This document shows positions 36,797 to 46,528 of a stretch of DNA of 64,000 nt, one piece after another. A program made the translations under genes and the position numbers. This DNA is from Brucella anthropi ATCC 49188 (GTDB taxonomy: Bacteria; Pseudomonadota; Alphaproteobacteria; Rhizobiales; Rhizobiaceae). Below the pieces are notes generated by a model. The model searched no databases and was not told where the DNA came from. It saw only the letters and a program-made list of their open reading frames with translations. Numbering within the stretch: the first letter of the stretch is position 1; every line of letters begins with the position of its first letter. The DNA is taken from positions 62,001-126,000 of the forward strand of contig NC_009668.1 in the NCBI RefSeq assembly GCF_000017405.1, read 5' to 3'.

Positions 36797-37799
36797 GGTT
36801 GTCCAGCGTGTCGGCGGTCAGGCCAAGCCGCCGCATAAGGCTTGTGTCGCGGTCTTCGCCCGGATTGGCGGCGGTCAGCAGCGTGTCACCGATAAAGATC
36901 GAATTTGCGCCTGCGAAAAAACACAGAGCCTGCATTTCATCGCTCATCGAATTGCGCCCGGCTGTCAGTCGCACATGCGATTGCGGCATCATCAGGCGGG
37001 CAAGCGCGATGATGCGGACAAAGGCGATAGGGTCGACGGGCGATGCTTTCTCCAGCCGCGATCCGGGCATCGGGATCAGCATATTGATTGGCACGCTTTC
37101 CGGTGGTGTCGGCAGATTTGCCAACGTCACGAGCATATCGATGCGATCATCTTCGGTTTCTCCAAGGCCGAGAATGCCGCCGCTGCAAACCTTGATTCCG
37201 GCTTCACGAACATGGGCGAGTGTTTCCAGCCGATCATCGAAACTGCGCGTCGTGATGACCTGCGGATAAAACCGCTCCGACGTATCGATATTGTGGTTGT
37301 AATAATCAAGTCCCGCTTCCGCAAAGGTCTGCGCCTGATCCGGGCTCAACATGCCAAGCGTCATGCAGGTTTCCAGGCCGAGCGCTTTCACCTGTTTGAC
37401 CATTTCGGCAATCGCCGGTTCATCACGCGGCTTTGGGCTGCGCCAGGCCGCGCCCATGCAATAGCGGGTTGCGCCGCTATCCTTTGCCTTCTGCGCTTCT
37501 TCGAGAACCGTATCCAGGCTCATCAGTTTGGAGGCTTTCAGACCCGAGGCATGATGCGCCGATTGGCTGCAATAGCCACAATCTTCGGGGCAGCCACCGG
37601 TCTTGATATTGAGCAGTTTGCTGAGCTGAACGCGGTTCGGATCGAAATTGGCACGATGAACGTTCTGTGCCTCGAAAAGAAGATCGTTGAACGGAAGATC
37701 GTAGAGCAGACGCGCGCTTGCGAGCGTCCATGCATCTTGTTCCGATTTGGACGCCGTTTTCTCAACGCCTTTCGGGTTCGATTGCACCATATTGAGCAT
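36789..37799 (-). CDS. bioB: Biotin synthase
   Basis: A 336-residue radical SAM enzyme that inserts sulfur into dethiobiotin. The iron-sulfur cluster cysteines are Cys70, Cys74 and Cys77 in [13 protein letters not shown]. The remaining motifs ([19 protein letters not shown]) match BioB. First gene of bioB-F-D-A-Z. The ATG is preceded by GGAGAAGG, and a BioR box lies only 13 bases further upstream. Confidence 0.95.
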   Translation of the reverse strand: MLNMVQSNPKGVEKTASKSEQDAWTLASARLLYDLPFNDLLFEAQNVHRANFDPNRVQLSKLLNIKTGGCPEDCGYCSQSAHHASGLKASKLMSLDTVLEEAQKAKDSGATRYCMGAAWRSPKPRDEPAIAEMVKQVKALGLETCMTLGMLSPDQAQTFAEAGLDYYNHNIDTSERFYPQVITTRSFDDRLETLAHVREAGIKVCSGGILGLGETEDDRIDMLVTLANLPTPPESVPINMLIPMPGSRLEKASPVDPIAFVRIIALARLMMPQSHVRLTAGRNSMSDEMQALCFFAGANSIFIGDTLLTAANPGEDRDTSLMRRLGLTADTLDNHA

Positions 37800-37811
37800 G
37801 CCTTCTCCACT

Positions 37812-37894
37812 TTATCTATAAAAATAGAAAGAATCTATGAAATATAGATTATTCGCATGTATGCTGGCGACTCAAGTGAAATTATTATAGATAA
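37812..37894 (-). promoter_or_regulatory. Two BioR boxes and a related palindrome upstream of bioB
   Basis: TTATCTATAA at 37812-37821 and its exact reverse complement at 37885-37894 match the consensus of BioR, the GntR-type biotin repressor of alphaproteobacteria. Between them AATCTAT (37832-37838) and ATAGATT (37844-37850) form another perfect inverted repeat containing the ATCTAT core. The bioR gene itself is not in this window. Confidence 0.82.
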
Positions 37895-37939
37895 AAAGGC
37901 GTGTTAAATGACGCACTGCATTGTGACTGCGCCAGAACG

Positions 37940-37968
37940 AAAAACGCCGCGATCGACGGATCACGGCG
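37940..37968 (-). terminator. Terminator of the siderophore transporter operon
   Basis: On the minus strand a 10-bp stem (37959-37968 with 37945-37954, one mismatch) with a four-base loop is followed by five T. It lies 54 bases after the end of the ATPase gene. The 224-bp gap to bioB otherwise holds only the BioR region. Confidence 0.75.
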
Positions 37969-38022
37969 CTATAAAATCAGTGGGGCAGAGAAGTCAGCAA
38001 AAGCCTGTTGCAGCGCAGGCGG

Positions 38023-38859
38023 CTATCCGTCTGAGGGTTCGAGCTGCGTTTCAAGACGTTCTTGACGGAGGCGATGACGTCCCAAAGGCAGCATGATGGG
38101 GCGACCGGAGGTCGGGTCGGTCATGATGCGGCTTTCCAAATGAAAGACATCGCGGACATTTTGTTCCGTCAGCACTTCGTCAGGCGTCCCGGTTACGTGT
38201 AGCTGTCCGTTAGCCATTGCGACCAGAAAATCTGCATAGCGGGCAGCAAGATTGAGATCGTGCAGAACCATGACGATTGTGGTTCCGCGCTCCCGGTTGA
38301 GGTCGGTGAGGAGGTCCAGAACCTCAACCTGGTGACTGATGTCGAGAAAGGTCGTCGGCTCGTCCAACAGGAGGATGTCGGTCTGCTGCGCCAGTGCCAT
38401 CGCAATCCACACGCGCTGGCGCTGGCCGCCGGAAAGTTCGTCTACCGGTCTGTCAGCCAGTTCGGTTGTCCTAGTTGCTTCAAGTGCCGCTGCGATTGCT
38501 TCGTCATCGGCCCGCGTCCATTGCGAGAAAACGCCGTGATAGGGGTTTCGACCTCGGCTGACGAGATCGGCGACCAATATGCCTTCTGGCGCCACCGGCG
38601 ATTGCGGCAGCAGACCGAGCGTCTGTGCCAGTTGCCGGGAGGGGAGGGTGTGGATCGACTTGCCGTCAAGCAGCACCTGCCCGTGGCGCGGGACCAGAAG
38701 CCGGGACATCGTTCGCAAAAGCGTGGATTTTCCACAGGCATTCGCTCCGACTATCGCGGTCACCTTGCCGGAGGGGATTTCAAGATCGAGACCGTCCAGC
38801 ACAAGCCTGTCACCATAGCCGGTGGTCAGCTCACGCACGATGAGAGTGTGATCGGTCAT
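38023..38859 (-). CDS. Ferric-siderophore ABC transporter ATP-binding protein
   Basis: A 278-residue FepC/FecE-type ATPase with Walker A GANACGKST, signature LSGGQRQRVWIAMAL and Walker B ILLLDEPTTFLD. In Walker A the usual GxxGxGK reads GANACGK, with Ala in place of the second glycine; this variant is common in the family. The ATG at 38859 overlaps the upstream permease stop (ATGA); the frame continues upstream but inside that gene. Last gene of the operon. Confidence 0.9.
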   Translation of the reverse strand: MTDHTLIVRELTTGYGDRLVLDGLDLEIPSGKVTAIVGANACGKSTLLRTMSRLLVPRHGQVLLDGKSIHTLPSRQLAQTLGLLPQSPVAPEGILVADLVSRGRNPYHGVFSQWTRADDEAIAAALEATRTTELADRPVDELSGGQRQRVWIAMALAQQTDILLLDEPTTFLDISHQVEVLDLLTDLNRERGTTIVMVLHDLNLAARYADFLVAMANGQLHVTGTPDEVLTEQNVRDVFHLESRIMTDPTSGRPIMLPLGRHRLRQERLETQLEPSDG

Positions 38860-39890
38860 AGGGATGCCCCGCTGCGATTGGCACGTATGATAAGGTAGAT
38901 GAGATAGGGAGCGCCCAGAGCTCCGGTGACGACGCCAACCGGATAGCGGCCCGGCAGCAGGAATTGTCCGCAATAGTCGCCAGCGAGAACAAGTATGGCT
39001 CCGATCAGCGCAGACGGGACGAGCAGGGAACCGTTACTGCCGATGATGCGTGCTGCAATGGGGCCGGACAGAAAGGCGACGAAGGCGATGGGGCCTGAGA
39101 CGGCTGTGGCGAAGGCTATCATACCGACGGCGGCAATGATGATGACGATCCGGGTTCGCCCGACATTGGTTCCCAATGCTGCAGCGCTGTCGTCGCCCAG
39201 CCGCAATGCTTCGAGATCGCGAGACCGGCTCAAAAGCAAACCGCCTAAAACGATCAGGGCGATCAGAAGCGGAAGCATCTGGTCCAGCCTTGCGCCGTTG
39301 ACGCTGCCGGTGAGCCAACGCATGGCTTCCTGCAAGCTCCATGCCGGAGCGCTCGACAGAATATAGGCGATGAAGCTTTCGAGCATCGCCGAAACGCCAA
39401 TGCCGACAAGGATAAGACGGGTTCCGGCAATCCCGTTCCTGAAGGAAAGTCCATAGACGGCAAGCGCTACGGCAAGCCCAGCCACAACGGCAAAGATCGA
39501 AACAATGGGGCCGCTCAGCGAGAGCACAACGATTGCAAAAACAGCTGCAGCACTTGCACCGGAACTGATGCCGATAATGTCGGGGCTTGCGAGCGAATTG
39601 CGCAGCATAAGCTGGAATGCGACGCCGCCGAGGCCGAAGCTCAGCCCTGCCAATACGGACAGGACGGCGCGCGGCAGGCGCAACTTCCCGACCGTGAAGC
39701 TTGCGCCTTGAACATCTTCGCCCAGAAGCACCCGCACAACATCTTTCGGCGGGGTGAAAGATTGGCCCAGCATCAAAGTGAGGAGGAAGAGGGCGACGAG
39801 AATGACCAGAAGAAGGCCGATCACAAGATTGCGCTTGCGGGTGCGGCTGCGACGGTTTCGGGCGATGAGATCAGCGGTGGCATGCAGCAT
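38856..39890 (-). CDS. Ferric-siderophore ABC transporter permease (FepG-like)
   Basis: A 344-residue FecCD-family permease with about nine to ten hydrophobic helices. The conserved LRLPRAVLSVLAGLSFGLGG and LASPDIIGISSGAS segments are in the first third. I use the ATG two bases after the upstream permease stop, giving the normal family length; the open frame extends 227 codons further up as a shadow of that gene. Confidence 0.9.
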   Translation of the reverse strand: MLHATADLIARNRRSRTRKRNLVIGLLLVILVALFLLTLMLGQSFTPPKDVVRVLLGEDVQGASFTVGKLRLPRAVLSVLAGLSFGLGGVAFQLMLRNSLASPDIIGISSGASAAAVFAIVVLSLSGPIVSIFAVVAGLAVALAVYGLSFRNGIAGTRLILVGIGVSAMLESFIAYILSSAPAWSLQEAMRWLTGSVNGARLDQMLPLLIALIVLGGLLLSRSRDLEALRLGDDSAAALGTNVGRTRIVIIIAAVGMIAFATAVSGPIAFVAFLSGPIAARIIGSNGSLLVPSALIGAILVLAGDYCGQFLLPGRYPVGVVTGALGAPYLIYLIIRANRSGASL

Positions 39891-39892
39891 GG

Positions 39893-40936
39893 TTACAACT
39901 CGCGAACCCGTTGGCGTCTGACGATCCAGATGAAGAACGGCGCACCGATCAGGGCGGTGACGATCCCGACATCGAGTTCGGCAGGACGGGCAATGAGGCG
40001 TCCGACAATATCGGCAACAAGCAGGAGACAGGCTCCGCTGAGGGCCGAGAACGGTAACAGCCAGCGGTGATCCACGCCTACCAGCAGGCGACAGAGATGC
40101 GGCACAACCAGACCCACAAAGCCGATGGGACCGCAGATGGCGGTGGTTGCGCCACACAGCAGAATTGCGCCGAGCGCCGCAACTGCGCGTGCGAAGGCAA
40201 CCTTTTCTCCCAACCCGGCGGCAAGTTCGTCGCCGAGTGCGAGCGAGTTCAGTTTGCGCGCCAATAGAAGGCTGACAATGAAACCGGCGGCGAGAAACGG
40301 CAGCACATAAGAGAGTCGGTCGAAAGTTGCACCGCCAACGCCACCGATCTGCCAGGCGCGAATGCCGCCGGCGATGTCGTTGCGGGGTAGCACGATGGCG
40401 ATAACCAACGAGGAAAATGCCACCGACGTGGCTGCACCGGCCAGCGCGAGCTTGAGCGGTGTCGCGCCACCACGGCCAAGCGATCCGACCATATAGACGA
40501 AGACGGCGGCACAACCGGCACCGAATATTGCTGCCCAGATATAAGCTGGTGCAGAAACGATGTTGAACCACGCAACGCCGATGACGACGGAGAGCGACGC
40601 GCCCATATTGATGCCCAGAATGCCGGGGTCCGCCAGCGGATTGCGGGTGATGCCTTGCATGATCGCGCCCGCCAGTCCGAGTGCCGCACCGGCGAGAACC
40701 GCCAGCAAGGTGCGCGGAATGCGCATGGCGACAGCGGCCTGTCCGACGGTGTCCATATGGCCGCGCAGGGCCGCGACAATGTCAGACCACGGCACTTCAC
40801 GCGTGCCGAGCGACACGGATAGAACGCAGAGGATCACGAGAAGAAGGACGACGGCGCCGAGCCAGCCGGTCCTTGCTTTGTTGGACCGATATATAGTGAT
40901 CGGCTGGCTTGAGCGCCGGACGCGGGCGAAAGTCAT
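39893..40936 (-). CDS. Ferric-siderophore ABC transporter permease (FepD-like)
   Basis: A 347-residue FecCD-family permease, partner of the next gene. Motifs MRIPRTLLAVLAGAALGLAG and PLADPGILGINMGAS are the family signatures. About ten hydrophobic helices. Its start overlaps the binding-protein stop by four bases. Confidence 0.9.
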   Translation of the reverse strand: MTFARVRRSSQPITIYRSNKARTGWLGAVVLLLVILCVLSVSLGTREVPWSDIVAALRGHMDTVGQAAVAMRIPRTLLAVLAGAALGLAGAIMQGITRNPLADPGILGINMGASLSVVIGVAWFNIVSAPAYIWAAIFGAGCAAVFVYMVGSLGRGGATPLKLALAGAATSVAFSSLVIAIVLPRNDIAGGIRAWQIGGVGGATFDRLSYVLPFLAAGFIVSLLLARKLNSLALGDELAAGLGEKVAFARAVAALGAILLCGATTAICGPIGFVGLVVPHLCRLLVGVDHRWLLPFSALSGACLLLVADIVGRLIARPAELDVGIVTALIGAPFFIWIVRRQRVREL

Positions 40937-41931
40937 TTTGCTTTATCGGCCGCGCCGGCGAGAAGGGCGACATAGTCCTTCAGTACCCAGGAAATGGAAA
41001 GCGGCGTGGGATTGGCAGCGGTCCCGAGCGGATTTCTGCCCAGCATGACCACTGCATTGTTTTCGACCACTGGCATTCTGGCGAGAAGCGGATTGTGTTT
41101 CATGGCATCCAGCAATTCCTGACTGCCATAGGTCACGACGATGTCCACGTCATCGAACATGTCGACGCGCTCGGCACTGATGGAGCCAGAGAACTGGCCC
41201 GGCTTGGAGGCGTCGACCACGCTTTTGGGGGAGTTCAGGCCAAGGTCCTTGAAAAATCTCACCCGCGTATCGTTGGTGGTGTAGAAATTGACCGTGCTCA
41301 GGTCTGTCGTGTCGAGATGCGTGACGAACATGGCCGACTTGTCCTTCAGGTGCGGATACTGGCTGACCGTCTCGGCAATCTCGCCTTCGATCTTTGTGAT
41401 CAGCGCTTCACCTTCTTCCGCCATGCCCATGCCGGCGCTGTTGAGGCGGATCATGTCGCGCCAGTCGGTTGACCAGGGCGCTTCGGGATAGGCAACGACG
41501 GGGGCGATCTGGCTGAGTGTCTCGTAGTCGGACCGGCTCAGGCCGGAATAGGATGCGAGGATGACGTCGGGCTGCGTTTCGGCCACGGCCTCGAAATCGA
41601 TCCCGTCGCCCTCATCGAAGAGTACTGGCGTATCAGCGTCGAGTTCCCTCAACTTTGCGGCCACCCAAGGCAAGAGACCATCATTGTCCTCATCACCGAA
41701 ATTGGCTCGCGCAAACCCAACAGGAACCACGCCGAGTGCAAGGGGGACCTCATGGTTCGCCCAGGCAACGGTGACAATCCGCTTCGGCTTTTTCTCTATC
41801 GTGGTTGTTCCGAAAGCATGTTTGATAACAATCGGGTAGGCTGTCTTCTCATCAGCTTGAACCCCTTGCGGCGCGATGATCGCCAAGCAGGACAGGGCAA
41901 CGAAAACGAGAGAGCGAATGGACCACGTCAT
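40933..41931 (-). CDS. Ferric-siderophore ABC transporter substrate-binding protein
   Basis: A 332-residue FepB/FhuD-class binding protein. The signal peptide ends near VQADEK (about residue 27). Motifs include KPKRIVTVAWANHEVPLALGV and AETQPDVILASYSGL, both standard for type III binding proteins. I choose the ATG at 41931, because AAGGAG lies ten bases before it and only one base before the alternative ATG at 41940. First gene of the operon binding protein-permease-permease-ATPase. The receptor gene that should feed it is divergent and broken. Confidence 0.87.
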   Translation of the reverse strand: MTWSIRSLVFVALSCLAIIAPQGVQADEKTAYPIVIKHAFGTTTIEKKPKRIVTVAWANHEVPLALGVVPVGFARANFGDEDNDGLLPWVAAKLRELDADTPVLFDEGDGIDFEAVAETQPDVILASYSGLSRSDYETLSQIAPVVAYPEAPWSTDWRDMIRLNSAGMGMAEEGEALITKIEGEIAETVSQYPHLKDKSAMFVTHLDTTDLSTVNFYTTNDTRVRFFKDLGLNSPKSVVDASKPGQFSGSISAERVDMFDDVDIVVTYGSQELLDAMKHNPLLARMPVVENNAVVMLGRNPLGTAANPTPLSISWVLKDYVALLAGAADKAK

Positions 41932-42038
41932 CCGGCGCATTCTCCTTGTGTATAAAGTGGCCTTTCAGTCTCAAGTTAAGCTCATCGCGTCAAGGCCGAA
42001 GCTCGCACCTTGATAAAGCTGTTGCGAATTAACCGTGA

Positions 42039-42066
42039 TTTCCTACAAAAAAGCAGTTTTCTACAA
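42039..42066. promoter_or_regulatory. Direct repeat, candidate AraC-type operator
   Basis: TTTCCTACAA (42039-42048) and TTTTCTACAA (42057-42066) are repeated with an 18-base period in the 304-base gap between the divergent siderophore transporter and receptor genes. AraC-family regulators often bind such direct repeats, and one is encoded just past the receptor. No Fur or Irr box was recognised. Nothing else is supported in the gap. Confidence 0.35.
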
Positions 42067-43091
42067 TACTGGACAAAGCTTCTCAAGTTAGTGGCGATCC
42101 GGGGACAATTTCAGTTTCTTGATTGCTTCGACGATCGGGCTCATCCGGTCGTTGATCGCAACGCTGGTCGATGTCTCCACACTTTGAAAACCGTCGCCGA
42201 AAGCGATCGCCGCAAACTGCATATCGGACCTGACCATGGACATTGAAAAGACCGCTGAGATGAAGAAAACCACCCAGGTTCGCTACCGCAGGGCAATTCT
42301 TCTGGGGTGCACGGCGCTTGTCGTTTCCATGCCGGGTCTGGCTTTGGCGCAGCAGGCGACGACAACGGAAACGCCGACGGTGCTCAAGACCATTACAGTT
42401 GATGGGACTGGCGGGCGCGACGACGATTCCAAGTCGATTGTCGCGACGAGAACCACCGGCGGCGGCAAGATGGCGACGGATATCATGGATACGGCAGCCT
42501 CCGTATCGGTGATCACCGCCAAGGAAATACAAGAGCGCAACGCCCAGACCGTCGAGCAGGTGCTGCAATATACGGCGGGTGTCTCCACCAATTTCTACGG
42601 GTCGGATGACCGGTTCGACTTTTTCCAGATCCGCGGTTTCGATGCCAACACTTATCGCGATGGGCTGTCCCTCGGCCGTCCTTTTGGCGGCATACGCGAA
42701 GAACCCTATGCGTTTGAACGCATTGAAGTTCTGAAAGGCGCGAGCTCCACGGCTTTCGGTGTTTCCGATCCGGGTGGCATGGTCAATTACGTGACCAAGC
42801 GACCGAAGCGCGAGCGCTTCGGCGAAGCCTATGTCACGGGCGGCTCGTTCAATCACAAGGAAGTCGGCTTTGATTTCGGTGATAATCTGACCGGCGACGA
42901 AACGCTGTCCTATCGCCTAACCGGCAAATTCAAGGATTCTGACGCCGAATATGATTATTCGCGCGATGATGAAAAGTTCATCATGGGCGGGCTGACGTGG
43001 CGTCCGAGCGATGCGACCAATCTGACGGTGATCTTCGATCATCTTCACCGCAATGGCGTGCCCGGAAGCGGCGGTCATCCGGTCGGCACTA

Positions 43092-44138
43092 GAGCGTTTC
43101 CCTGCCTGATTGAATCAGCAGGCTTTGCAAATCAGTTACTTTCTGATTCAAGCTATCTGCCGATGGAGGTCGGCAGATATGTCGCGAGCCCTTTCCATTG
43201 ATCTTCGAATACGTGTAGTTGCTGCCGTTGATGGCGGTGCATCGCATCGAGAGGCTGCTGAGCGTTTCGGTGTAAGCGCAGCCAGCGTTAGCCGTTGGCG
43301 TAACCTTCAACTCCAGCAGGGAAATGTTCGACCCGGTCCACTGGGCGGCGACCGCAATTCTCACAAGACAGAAGCTCATGCTGATCAGATCATGATCTGG
43401 CTCGCCGAACACAGGGACGGTACTCTCTTCGAACTTCGCAGTGATTTGGCCGCCCAAGGCATCATAATCAGCAAGTCGGCACTGCACCGCTTTCTTGTCC
43501 GGCACGAACAAACGCGTAAAAAAAGACTGGCCATGCTGTAGAGCAAAGCCGTCCAGACGTTCTGGAAAAGCGGCAATGCTGGTTCGAGGAGCAACTTGAT
43601 CTCGATCCAGAGCGGCTCGTGTTCATCGATGAGACCTGGACAGCGACCAATATGGCCCGTAGTCATGGGCGGTGCCGCAAGGGTGAGCGGTTGCGAATGG
43701 GTTTTCCTCACGGCCATCGCAAAACGACCACGTTGGTTGCGGGGCTGCGCAATACGGGAATGGTCGCGCCACTTGTCATCGACGGCCCCATCAACGGTGA
43801 TTGGTTCGAGGCGTATGTCGCTCAGGTGTTGGTTCCAACATTGAAACCAGGTGATATTGTCATCCTCGATAATCTGTCCAGCCACAAACGACCGGCAGCA
43901 AGAGAATTGATCGAGGCGGTCGGCGCGACAATGATGTTCCTTCCACCTTACAGTCCAGACTTCAACCCGATCGAAAAGGCCTTCTCCAAGCTGAAGGCGC
44001 TTTTACGAAAGGCTGCCGAGAGAACAGTCAATGGGCTTTGGGATCGCATCGGTCAGATGGTTGAACTCATCGAACCGCAAGAGGCTCAGAATTACTTCAA
44101 CTCGTGCGGATATGATCCAACTTGAAAGGGAAACGCTC
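43092..44138 (+). mobile_element. IS630-family insertion sequence, complete
   Basis: A 1047-bp element inside the siderophore receptor gene. The ends are inverted repeats whose outermost 12 bases (GAGCGTTTCCCT) are identical, with further partial matches to about 26 bases. It is flanked by TA on both sides (43090-43091 and 44139-44140), the two-base target duplication of IS630/Tc1-type elements. The single transposase is read through a frameshift. Both ends and the DDE residues look intact, so it may still be mobile. Confidence 0.93.
43179..44125 (+). CDS. IS630-family transposase made by programmed -1 frameshift
   Basis: Two overlapping frames. Frame A (43179-43541) holds the N-terminal helix-turn-helix (REAAERFGVSAASVSRW). 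Frame B, entered near 43523, holds the DDE catalytic domain with Asp in VFIDETWTA, Asp in IVILDNLSSHK and Glu in DFNPIEKAFS. The slip site is a run of seven A followed by G at 43518-43525; shifting back one base after the second AAA codon gives KKTGHAVEQS and joins the frames with no stop. The joined protein is about 315 residues, the normal IS630 length. An upstream start in frame A at 43110 lacks family similarity. Confidence 0.88.
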
Positions 44139-45418
44139 TAATTTCAACAGAAGCCGCTTTTTCGGCGAGCCGGATTTCAACTATCGCGGCACCGACAGAA
44201 ATACCGTCAGCGCCATGTTCGATCATGATTTCGGCAATGGTTTGAGCATGAGCGCCAACGGGCGTTACAGCAAGCAGGACACCGATTTCGGCTATGCCTA
44301 TATTGCGTCCACACCGACCGATGGTTCCACGATTGCCAAGCGCGACTTCTTCGGCAATGAAGCTTCAGCCGAGAACTTCGTGGGCGATGCGAACCTGAAA
44401 TATGAGACAAGCTTTGACCGGTTCGAAAGCCGGACGATGGCGGGCGTCGAATACAATAATTATTCGGCCACCAACAAGACGCTCTGGGGCCCGGCACCGA
44501 GCATCGACTGGACCAATCCTGTCTTTACCGGTGCTCCGGTCAATCTGCCTCTTATCGGCAGCACGTCAACCAAGCAGAAAACCAAGGCGATCTACTTTCA
44601 GCAGGATCTGACATTCGCGGAAAAGCTGATCGCCAGTGTCGGTCTGCGTAATGATTGGCTCGACCTGTCGCAGACGAACAATCTCAGCAACAAGACGACA
44701 GATGGCGATCTGAGCGAGTTCACCAGCCGCTTCGGCCTCACCTATCGGGTAACGGATGAATGGGCGGTCTATACGAGCTATGCTGAATCGGTCGCTCCTC
44801 CGGCCATTGGTGTCGATCCTGAGCGGGGCGAACAGATCGAAGTCGGCGTGAAATACCAGCCAACTGCATTTCCGGCCCTGTTCACCGCGTCCGTTTATGA
44901 TCTGACCAAGAACAATATCTCGGTCAACAATCCTATCACACTTCAGCCATCCACGATTGGCGAGGTTCGCGTTCGCGGTATCGATCTGGAAGCCAAGGCC
45001 GAGCTGACGAACAATCTCAACCTGATCGCGGCCTATTCCTATATGGACCCCGAGATCGTAGAGAACGGTACCGGTGGCAATGAGGGCAACCGCCCGCAAT
45101 TTGTTTCTAAGCACCTCGCTTCGCTTTGGGCGAACTACAAGATCGAGGGCAGTGGTCGTCGCGGCGACATGACAATCGGTGTCGGCGGTCGTTATATTGG
45201 TGCGTATTACTTCACGCCAGCCAATACGTCGGGCACCAGCGGCAATGTCGTGTTCGATGCCGCATTCACTTACGAGTTCCTCGATAATTCAGCGCTGCAG
45301 GTCAATGTCAGCAATCTGTTCGACAAGAAATACGTCGCCTATGGCGGTTTCGGAGCGGATTTCTACAATCCCGGTCGCGAGATCACGGCAACGCTTCGCC
45401 GCACCTGGTAGGATGAGC

Positions 45419-45446
45419 AGCTCCGCCGGAAACAGGCGGCGGAGCT
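45419..45446. terminator. Hairpin between receptor gene and AraC gene
   Basis: Perfect 10-bp GC-rich stem (45419-45428 with 45437-45446) and eight-base loop, 8 bases after the receptor stop and 17 before the end of the convergent AraC gene. The T tracts are short, so termination may be partial or factor-aided. Confidence 0.55.
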
Positions 45447-45462
45447 TACAATCCGAAATTGG

Positions 45463-46356
45463 TCAGCGGTTCGACTGGAAGCGCCGCCATGCGGCTGGCG
45501 TTTCTCCCACCACCTGACGGAAAGCCTTGGTCAGATGAGCCTGATCGGTGAACCCGAGCTGTGCTGCGATGCCAGCGACGGTCAGGTTGCTATCTGCCAG
45601 CAATTGTTGCGCCAGATCGATGCGCTTCGCCATTTGCCATTGCAGCGGAGTTTTCCCGGTTGTCTGCTTGAAGACATTGGCAAACCAGCTTTCCGACAGA
45701 CCCACCGCTGCCGCCATTTCGGCGACGCTTAACCGGCGATCACCGCAACTGTCGAACCGTGCGTTCAGCTTGTTCATCTGCGCCATGGTGAGGCGGCCGT
45801 AGCCCTGCTTGTTATCCTCGTTCGGTATATCGAGAAGCCCGGTCAGAATGCTGCCGATGAGGTTTTCCGCAAAAAGCCCGTGTTTTACCGGATTGGCTGT
45901 TTCATCGACGAGCAGGCGGGCAAGCATTTCTATGGCGCCAAGGTCCTGAATTTCCACCGGACTGCGCATGGCGGCCATGGCCATAGAGGTGCCGAGTGTC
46001 GGACTTAGATATTTGAGCAGCCGATCCTTGTGAAAATGCAGGTTCAGGTGCGAAAACCGGTGAAGCGAAACCGTATTCGTCCACATCGGTACGCCAGCGG
46101 GTATGTAGATCGCACGCGTCATCGGGCGGTGATGCTGGGTAAGGACGCTGCTGTCGTTCGATATGCGAATGTTTGACGAAACATCCTGAAAAAAGATCAT
46201 GATGCGGGGATCGTGCGACAGGAAATAGCCATTGGCTCCCGTCTGGCTTTCAGCCTCCCAATAGACACTGACCAGCCCGTCCAGTACGCGCCATTGAACC
46301 GGCGCAACCACCCGGATGCCTTCGGCTTGCCAGATCATCGAATGCCAGAAGCCCAA
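45463..46356 (-). CDS. AraC family transcriptional regulator
   Basis: A 297-residue activator with an N-terminal sensor part and a C-terminal AraC domain of two helix-turn-helix units (LSVAEMAAAVGLSESWFANVFKQ and LTVAGIAAQLGFTDQAHLTKAFRQ), about residues 200-295. I use the TTG with GGA five bases upstream; an ATG 18 bases downstream is the alternative. Its place beside the receptor and siderophore importer suggests that it senses the siderophore and activates uptake, as AlcR- and PchR-type regulators do. This is inference. Confidence 0.82.
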   Translation of the reverse strand: MGFWHSMIWQAEGIRVVAPVQWRVLDGLVSVYWEAESQTGANGYFLSHDPRIMIFFQDVSSNIRISNDSSVLTQHHRPMTRAIYIPAGVPMWTNTVSLHRFSHLNLHFHKDRLLKYLSPTLGTSMAMAAMRSPVEIQDLGAIEMLARLLVDETANPVKHGLFAENLIGSILTGLLDIPNEDNKQGYGRLTMAQMNKLNARFDSCGDRRLSVAEMAAAVGLSESWFANVFKQTTGKTPLQWQMAKRIDLAQQLLADSNLTVAGIAAQLGFTDQAHLTKAFRQVVGETPAAWRRFQSNR

Positions 46357-46528
46357 AACGTTCCGATCCGTATGCGACAGCGTTTCATTGGAATTCCGGC
46401 TTCATGGCCGGACATGTTTCGTAAGAAATGCGCCCGGATACCGTCGCATTAATATGACTAAAATTATCATCTTTGAAGGCGAAGACAAGATAATTCTACC
46501 AAAATGCGGGGGAGACGTTGCCCCTATT

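Larger units (their letters stand above)
42236..45411 (+). pseudogene. TonB-dependent siderophore receptor gene split by IS630 element
   Basis: Two fragments of one FhuA-like outer-membrane receptor. The 5' part (42236-43091) has a signal peptide (ends ALAQQ), a TonB-box-like LKTITVDG, the plug domain (SVSVITAKEIQERNAQTVEQ and the IRGFDANTYRDGL stretch) and the first barrel strands. The 3' part (44141-45411) continues the barrel and ends in the C-terminal LRRTW with the expected aromatic residue. Removing the insertion plus one TA copy restores a single frame of 708 codons across GHPVGT and NFNRSRFF. No other lesion is seen. The 5' part would stop shortly inside the element, so no working receptor is expected. 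It is divergent from the matching ABC importer. Confidence 0.92.

Noticed and set aside
37812..37894. Possible CRISPR-like or tandem repeat from repeated ATCTAT words
   Set aside because: The words are explained as BioR boxes and a single palindrome; there are no regular repeats and spacers.
37908..38096. 62-codon frame after the biotin promoter region
   Set aside because: It lies over the terminator and the end of the siderophore ATPase gene on the opposite strand; composition is that of a shadow.
42010..42246. 78-codon frame between siderophore importer and receptor genes
   Set aside because: It covers the divergent promoter region and the repeat, and no family or binding site supports it.
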